Assembly (NCBI GenBank): GCA_914767885.1
Contig: CAJZBQ010000001.1
Location: 434,001-498,000 of the forward strand
Reading direction: 5' to 3'
From: Blepharisma stoltei
Lineage: Eukaryota; Ciliophora; Heterotrichea; Heterotrichida; Blepharismidae
DNA: 64,000 nt
Each line of letters begins with the position of its first letter. Position 1 is the stretch's first letter. The notes under the pieces are model-generated. The model was not told the DNA's origin and did not search any database. It saw only the letters and a list, made by a program, of their open reading frames with translations. Of the stretch, positions 58,946-64,000 are shown in pieces. The translations under genes were made by a program, and so were the position numbers.

Positions 58946-61778
58946 ATGGATTTTTTATCAAAATTGTTTAGACGACCGTCAAGCTGCCATAGCTGTGGCC
59001 AGCCTTTAGCTCATAGAGACAATTCAGGAAGGTGCAATAAGTGTAGTAACTTTTAGCCAGAAAATTATTTTTGCTCACAATGTTTATTGAGTATTAAGCA
59101 TAAACAAGTGTTTTTTACCTCTATTGTGAGAATCTGCAATCCATGCTCGCATGACGAAATCCACAGTAGTGATCAAGATTCACCTAACACTTCCAAGTCA
59201 AAAGAACTTAACTCCCCCCCTCGGTGAGTGAACAAAACCATTAGAAAAATCCCTATTTTTTTGCCCAAAAACCCACCCTCCGTGAGTGAACAAAAACTTT
59301 TTTAATAGAAAAAATTTTTTATGAAAAAAAAATTGATATATAAGTGATAATTAGTATAACGAAATCTATAACTAATTCTGTGTAATTTTAAACAAACTGC
59401 GTTTTAAAACAAAAAATTTTATAAATTAAATTAAAATTTGCTTCCCAATTTTTGCAAATTAGGATTTTTTTAAAATTTTCGAAAAAATGTTTTTTCTATA
59501 AAATTTATATATAGCTAGACAGGATGACTGGAACGGGGCTTTTTTGGCTTGTCGGCAAGCCAAAAAGGCCCCGTTCCAGTCATCCTATCTAACTATATAA
59601 ATTTTTTTAAAAAAACATTAACCCCCCTCCGTGAGTGAACAAAATTTTTTTGTTCACTCACGTAGGGGGGAGTAAGCACGCTAAGGCTGAAGATGAGAGA
59701 GAAATCAAATTTATGTCTCCAAACAAGAAAGAAATGCAGCTGCGAGGGAAATCTGTAGAAGATGAAGAAATTCCGGCTATTTTTGACATTTCTTCATCAA
59801 AACAGGTAAGTTCCAATTAGTTTCTTCAAGAAGTTAAAAATAGGGTGAAGCCTATCAAACAAGATCCTCTAGAAATTTATGAAATAAAATCAAGGCTAGG
59901 AGAAGGTGCATCAGGAATTGTATACTTATGTGTTAATAAGGGCACTGAAAAAGACGTAGTCCTTAAAAGATACAAACTTGATAATCCAGAGGATAAAGAT
60001 AGAGTTCTCCAAGAGATTTTCATGATGATTGCAGCTGACCACCCAAATATAGTAAAATTTATAGAATGCTATGAAAATTAGGATTAGGATTATTAAAGTC
60101 AGGTGCTAGCCATATTGGCGACGCAGTCACCAAAGACCTCCCGTGCGGGAGGTTCATCCACTTTTTGACTCCAGCCCAGAGGGTCTATCCCTCTTGCGAG
60201 TACCCTTCCGGTACCTCTGTCTCCTCCTTGCCTTGTGGCTTCAGTCTTGAGTGGGCGGCTTATGGATTTCTGCGGCCCTGCTACGGATTGGAGTAGCTTG
60301 ATTCCAAGGATCCTTTAGTCTATCGGGTGTCGAAGTGCCTTTCTTCGACAGCTACAGGAAAAAAGACTGTTCCCCTGTGGCCTGGGCCGAAATCCCCAGT
60401 TTCTCGGTAGAGGAATGCCCATGGGTCATCGGATCCAAAGGACGTTGTTGAGCGCCTCCATTTCTAACCACAGGAAAGCAGCCAAAACCTACCCGGATAC
60501 CTCTTGAACCTGCACTTGATTCTCTGTCGGAGTCCTTCCCAGTTCGCCATAGCCATAAGGTCTGAACTGCTGCGCCAAGAGGACAGGTTGACACGTTCGC
60601 CATTTTAATGTTTGGATGCTATGAAGATCTTAATCTTAATCTTATATATGTTATTGAGTAGCTCCCGGCCAGGACCGTAGGTCCTTTTCTTCCTCCTCTT
60701 GGTCGCCTCGCTTGCTTTCTTTGCCCTGCTCCCAGTGTACACCTAGGTGCCACAGGCTACCACTCGGCTCCTTCCGGTCATGGGGCTTGGTCATGAAATT
60801 CCGGAAGTAGGCGGACTGGGTCACCATGCTTCACGTCATCGACTAGGGTTAGAACTAGGGATTAACTCCCTAGCTCTTATCGGCATCTGCTGTGCCGTCC
60901 GATTTGGGCACCAGCAGTCCCTAGAGGAAAACCCTTTTTTGCCCATGTCCCGTCTAGACGATCCGAAAATCGTCATTGCTGGACCGGGAGGGAAACCTAG
61001 CCGGACACAAATACCAGTACCCATACCAGACCTTTCCCTGAGTGGATTGGCTTCAGGCCGCATCAAGGTCCCCAGTCTCGCTACAGGTTCGGGAGGACGG
61101 GTGTGTCGTCGCCATTTTATTTGTGTATGCTATGAAGATAATGGGTAATTTATATACAGAGAAATATGAGCTGTATTAGAAGCTATGAAATGTAACTTGA
61201 CAAACCTCATTAAAGACAAATGGGGAATGATGACTGAAAGGCAGATGGCATATATTTGTAAGGAAATTTTATTAGCTTTGAGGTGGCTGCATAAGCAAAA
61301 TAGGATTCATAGAGATATAAAATCCGACAATATATTACTCTCTATTAACGGAGAGATAAAGTTAAGCGATTTTGGGGTGTGCGCACAGATTACAAATGAA
61401 TCGTATGATATGACAATAGCAGGGACACCGTGCTGAATGGCCCCAGAATTAATTTCAAGCAGCTACTATGACCAAAAAGTTGATATTTGGTCTCTTGGCA
61501 TTGTGCTATTTGAACTTGTAGAAGGAAATCCTCCTTACTTCAACCAACCTCAAACAGAAATATTGCAAAGCATCGCTAACAACCCTCCTCCGAAGCTCAC
61601 TCATCCAACCAAATGAAGCTCGAGTTTCAAAGATTTCATACGAATCTGCTTACAAAAAAACCCTGGTGAGAGAGCATCAGCGGACACTTTGTTAAGACAC
61701 CCTTTCTTGGAAAGGGTGGGAACATTCGCAAGAGATGATTTCAAGGACTTCATTGATGAATGGCTTAATATGAATTAA
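58946..61778 (+). CDS. FYVE-type zinc finger plus STE20-family kinase; three mini-introns, one IES, two retroposons
   Basis: ATG at 58946 (MDFLSKLFRRPSS). Residues ~14-70 form a Cys-rich FYVE/RING-like finger: CHSCGQPLAHRDNSGRCNKC, then KNYFCSQCLLSIKH and RICNPCSHDE, made continuous by a 15 nt intron at 59046-59060. Removing the IES (59209-59674, 464 bp) and introns at 59806-59820 and 61145-61159 and the two inserts (1061 bp) leaves 421 codons. The kinase (from ~residue 150) shows LGEGASGIVYL, VVLKRYK, HRDIKSDNILL, DFGVCAQI, and TPCWMAPELISS (TGA Trp), then DIWSLGIVLFELVEGNPPYF. The layout suggests a PI3P- or membrane-recruited STE20/PAK-like kinase. TAA at 61776-61778. Confidence 0.88.
59046..59060 (+). 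other. 15 nt mini-intron
   Basis: gtaacttttagccag with an in-frame TAG; restores the zinc finger RCNKCKNYFCSQC. Confidence 0.8.
59209..59674. mobile_element. IES family A in the FYVE-kinase gene, with a nested palindrome
   Basis: TA at 59209-59210 and 59673-59674; reverse orientation, double-motif end first, hairpin end last. Removal of 464 bp joins SKSKEL to KHAKAEDEREIKF. The element carries an inserted family D palindrome at 59510-59597 at a TATATA in the core. Confidence 0.92.
59510..59597. mobile_element. Palindromic family D element nested in family A
   Basis: Ends TATAGCTAGACAGGATGAC and the inverse GTCATCCTATCTAACTATA; centre CTTTTTTGGCTTGTCGGCAA. It interrupts the family A segment AAATTTATATATAAATTT. 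Arms are ~42 bp. Confidence 0.88.
59806..59820 (+). other. 15 nt mini-intron
   Basis: gtaagttccaattag with an in-frame TAG; joins SSKQ to FLQEVKNRV. Confidence 0.85.
60079..60616 (-). mobile_element. GC-rich retroposon 1 in the FYVE-kinase gene
   Basis: Bounded by tgctatgaaRat repeats (60067-60078 and 60617-60628). On the minus strand it starts TAAAATGGCGAACGTGTC and ends in a tail of (CCTAAT)-like units (minus CTTTAATAATCCTAATCCTA). GC-rich body with CCTCCCGTGCGGGAGG hairpin. No complete ORF for a reverse transcriptase. Confidence 0.78.
60629..61127 (-). mobile_element. GC-rich retroposon 2 in the FYVE-kinase gene
   Basis: Bounded by tgctatgaagat repeats (60617-60628 and 61128-61139). The minus strand starts AATAAAATGGCGACGACACA and ends in AAGATTAAGATTAAG tail units. 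GC-rich body, different in sequence from retroposon 1 but with the same 5' start and orientation. Confidence 0.78.
61145..61159 (+). other. 15 nt mini-intron
   Basis: gtaatttatatacag with an in-frame TAA; joins CYEDNG to EIWAVLEAMK in the kinase hinge region. Confidence 0.88.
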
Positions 61779-61856
61779 TCAATATTTCATGTATGATTGA
61801 TTAAATTTAACTGAATTTATTACTTTTGATAAAATTCTATCATCTTATCAAAGCCT

Positions 61857-62729
61857 CTAATTAGAAAAAAGCTTCAAAAACTTGTTCCAAGTCCCTTTAT
61901 TTTCGTTTTTCTTTACATCAGGAGGTGAAAACAGCTGTGCTGGGAAGTTCAAAAAGGCACTCTGCATACTTTCTGGCAGGACTGAAATCCCGCACTGCAT
62001 TAAGAATGCTGAAAACGGCAGAGATAAATCATCAAAAAAATCAAATTCATTGTGATCCATTTCTTTAGGTAAAATAAGGCTGCAAGGTCCTGCGCAATTG
62101 TCATGTAGCATCTGAGAGTTTACGTAAGGGATCAGTGTATCTATTTGTCCGTGGATTATAAATGAAGGGCATGTTACTTTTGGCATGAGATCAATGTTTC
62201 GAAATCTTTCTTTTATTAAATAAGAAGCCAGTGTCCCAGCAATGCTTTTTACAACTGATCTAATTGATGTATAGGCTGACATAAGTAGCAAAGCCCCTGG
62301 ATTTCTTTCAGCAGCCAGTCATGTTGCAGGGCCAGAGCCAATGGACCTGCCAAAAACAATGATATCTCTTGGATTCATACCAATTTCTTGTGTTAAGTAC
62401 TGGAAAACGTTGTCAGCATCCTTTATAATCTGATTAGCACTGCTTTCTCCTGGGTAAATGCCATATCCAGGGTATTCAATAGCCAATACATGGACCATTA
62501 AGGTCGATCTTAGATGGTCCATCAGTTCATAGGCCAAACCTACATCTTCTGCATTTCCATGAAAATAAAGCATAATTTTACTTGACCCTCTTGGGCAGGC
62601 TAAATATAAGCAAGGTATCGCAGGCTTTTTGGACTGTTTAACCCTAGGAATTCATATCATTTCACCTGGAAAGGTATCTGCATCATAGAATGGCTCAGGC
62701 GCTGGAAAGAGCAAGCCGTTTAGTTCCAT
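61857..62729 (-). CDS. ABHD17-like alpha/beta hydrolase
   Basis: 290 aa, ATG at 62729 (MELNGLLFPAPEPFYDADTF) to TAA at 61857, with TGA as Trp at MIWIPRVKQ and ATWLAAERN. Hydrolase landmarks: oxyanion region LYFHGNAEDVG, nucleophile elbow FGRSIGSGPAT, lid-side SAYTSIRSVVKS, acid Asp in IHGQIDTLIPY and catalytic His in KEMDHNEFDFF. This is the arrangement of FAM108/ABHD17 serine hydrolases, which in animals remove palmitate from proteins. The N-terminal Cys cluster of ABHD17 is absent, so substrate is uncertain. It converges on the FYVE-kinase gene with ~80 bp between. Confidence 0.88.
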
Positions 62730-62780
62730 TTAAAAAAGTTTATGAAATTGCATGATAATATTCAGTTTTAACTATTAAAT

Positions 62781-62930
62781 ATGGAAGAAATATTATTCTT
62801 AGCATTAGTTATAACTTGTTGCTATATCAGCATAATATTTTATCAACCATTAGGCTATTTATGGCTTGCTGTATTAATAATATTGATAGAAAAAATCAAT
62901 GATGGATTTTCAGGAATGATGGCAGCTTAG
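62781..62930 (+). CDS. 49-aa membrane micro-ORF
   Basis: ATG at 62781 (MEEILFLALVITCCYISIIF) to TAG at 62928-62930. Almost entirely hydrophobic, with two possible membrane helices and a short charged end (EKINDGFSGMMAA). It lies 51 bp from the divergent hydrolase gene and 70 bp from the convergent BPI gene. Regular composition suggests a real small protein, but chance cannot be excluded. No family recognised. Confidence 0.4.
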   Translation: MEEILFLALVITCCYISIIFYQPLGYLWLAVLIILIEKINDGFSGMMAA

Positions 62931-62998
62931 AACACAGAGGTTAGATTTTTCTAGATTTCAATATTTTACCCTTAAATGGGAAAGAATAAGAATTTAGC

Positions 62999-64000
62999 TT
63001 AAAGATTAATTTCAAGATCTGCATCTGCTTCTAAATACCCTTGATGAACTGCAAAAAAGTCCTGAGAAATTTTGAAATACTTGAATTCTGGAAATGTGAT
63101 ATTAAAATCTGAATAATCATTGTTAAATATAGGGAGATAAATATTTATTATTGTTGAAAGAGCTTTTTCAAGATTATTGATATCGATTGTTCCAACCTCT
63201 GAATTTATTACTTCAATATTTCTTATATCAAAATTTTGAACAGTAATTGATGCCTCATCATTTTTTACCCAGGATTGGAAAACTGTAAATAAAGGCAAAT
63301 TCATAATTAAGGCATCGACTCATTGATTTTTTATATCTTCAACTAGAAAATCTACTTGAACTGTTGCATTAAAATTGATATTTTTATCCGTAAAATAGCT
63401 TGGGAAAAGTGAAAAATCTTGTTTACTCGAAGAGGTTGCAGGAGCAAATGAAATGTGAACAGATTTTCCTTTACCATAGGTTTCTTTAAAATTAGGGATT
63501 AAAAATGCTAAGCCATCAGTTGTAAGCTTTATAGGAAAACTCGGAGGAAGTGTATTTAAAGAATAATTTCAAGAAGGCCAAAAACCAATGATTAATGAGC
63601 TTATCAAATAATCTGATAAAAATAGCTGATAAGGAAGCTGGACATCTGATACATCAGGCAATTCGCTTGGGAAAAATGGTATAAATGGCTCCCCTGTTGA
63701 TTCATTAAATACCTTTCCAGTCAAAGCTGTACAAAAATAATTATCCAGAACAGATGTATTTTTGGCTAAATAATAATCTATCGAAACTCCATAATTCTCA
63801 AAAGAATACTCATATGAAATTTTAGCTAATTCCTCATTTGCTAAAGTTGTATAATTTTGAGCTAGTTCATAAGTTTGCTTTTCTATTAATGGGATTTCCT
63901 CTTCAATAGCTTTTTGTATAAGATTATTCAAGACATTACTTAAATCTGTTTTCAGCTTAACACTCCCTATAGAAAGTTTAAAGAAATCTAATAATATAGC
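62999..64000 (-). CDS. BPI/LBP-fold lipid-binding protein (partial, 5' end outside the window)
   Basis: The frame enters at 64000 (AILLDFFKLSIGSVKLKTDL) and ends at TAA 62999. TGA encodes Trp at FWPSWNYSLNT and KNQWVDALIMN. The sequence has the pattern of the BPI C-terminal barrel: a helix (NNLIQKAIEEEIPLIEKQ), SSLIIGFWPSWNYSLNTLPP, then alternating strands (FNATVQVDFLVEDI) and the terminal GYLEADADLEINL. BPI-fold proteins bind lipids; ciliates have several of unknown role. The signal peptide and N-terminal barrel would lie beyond the window edge. Confidence 0.75.

Noticed and set aside
60747-61148. A 133-codon open frame in the second retroposon of the FYVE-kinase gene
   Set aside because: Chance opening in GC-rich DNA, opposite to the insert's apparent sense strand; it runs into the kinase exon.
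1-64000. Standard genetic code
   Set aside because: With TGA as stop, most recognisable genes (USP, PLK, importin, SQOR, MORN) break at conserved Trp positions.

Overview
This window is germline (micronuclear) DNA of a heterotrich ciliate, most likely Blepharisma or a close relative. Three things in the sequence point there. (1) TGA is read as Trp: in-frame TGA falls at invariant Trp positions (ubiquitin-protease core at 17632, kinase P-C-W-M-A-P-E at 61434), while genes end in TAA or TAG. (2) Genes are cut by 15-16 nt GT...AG introns; I place 13 with good support. (3) Many genes are interrupted by TA-bounded, terminally inverted-repeat segments that must be removed precisely to restore the reading frame. 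These behave as internal eliminated sequences (IESs), so this is not a finished somatic macronuclear sequence. The species name is inference.

Layout. 1-3.8 kb: two decayed genes (WD-repeat-like, and a CaMKK-like kinase). 4-7 kb: a long inverted-repeat element and two hypothetical genes. 7-12 kb: cyclin-like gene, coiled-coil gene, and a polo-like kinase split by two IESs and a retroposon. 12-15 kb: a nested transposon-in-IES complex, actin-like pseudogene, palindromic element, FolD gene with IES. 15-22.7 kb: coiled-coil genes, ubiquitin protease, TOM1-like pseudogene, small membrane protein with a palindromic IES, HSP10. 22.9-28 kb: a segmental duplication whose two gene copies carry IESs at different sites. 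28.8-38.5 kb: PhyH dioxygenase, PCYT2, a large MORN protein, SRP68. 39.4-45.6 kb: CTD-type phosphatase, syntaxin, membrane protein, IQ/PG-repeat protein. 46.3-52.8 kb: importin alpha, kinesin, voltage-sensor protein, DCP1, tRNA-Ser. 53-64 kb: a broken membrane-protein locus, sulfide:quinone oxidoreductase with five removable segments, FYVE-STE20 kinase, ABHD17-like hydrolase, micro-ORF, BPI-fold protein (partial).

The genes are unrelated housekeeping, signalling, cytoskeletal and trafficking genes, packed tightly (20-100 bp apart in places). The distinctive content is the eliminated DNA. One abundant ~385 bp MITE-like family (called A here) ends in G/C tracts plus CTCCGTGAGYGAAC motifs. Smaller palindromic families (D, E, G, H) and a family B also occur. 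GC-rich retroposon-like inserts with 12-19 bp target duplications sit inside essential coding sequence. For 12 genes I summed exon lengths after removing the proposed segments and introns, and each total was divisible by three. Two genes (kinesin and the IQ/PG-repeat gene) remain one base out of frame, both at a retroposon junction. All coordinates and translations were read by hand, so ends may be off by a few bases.
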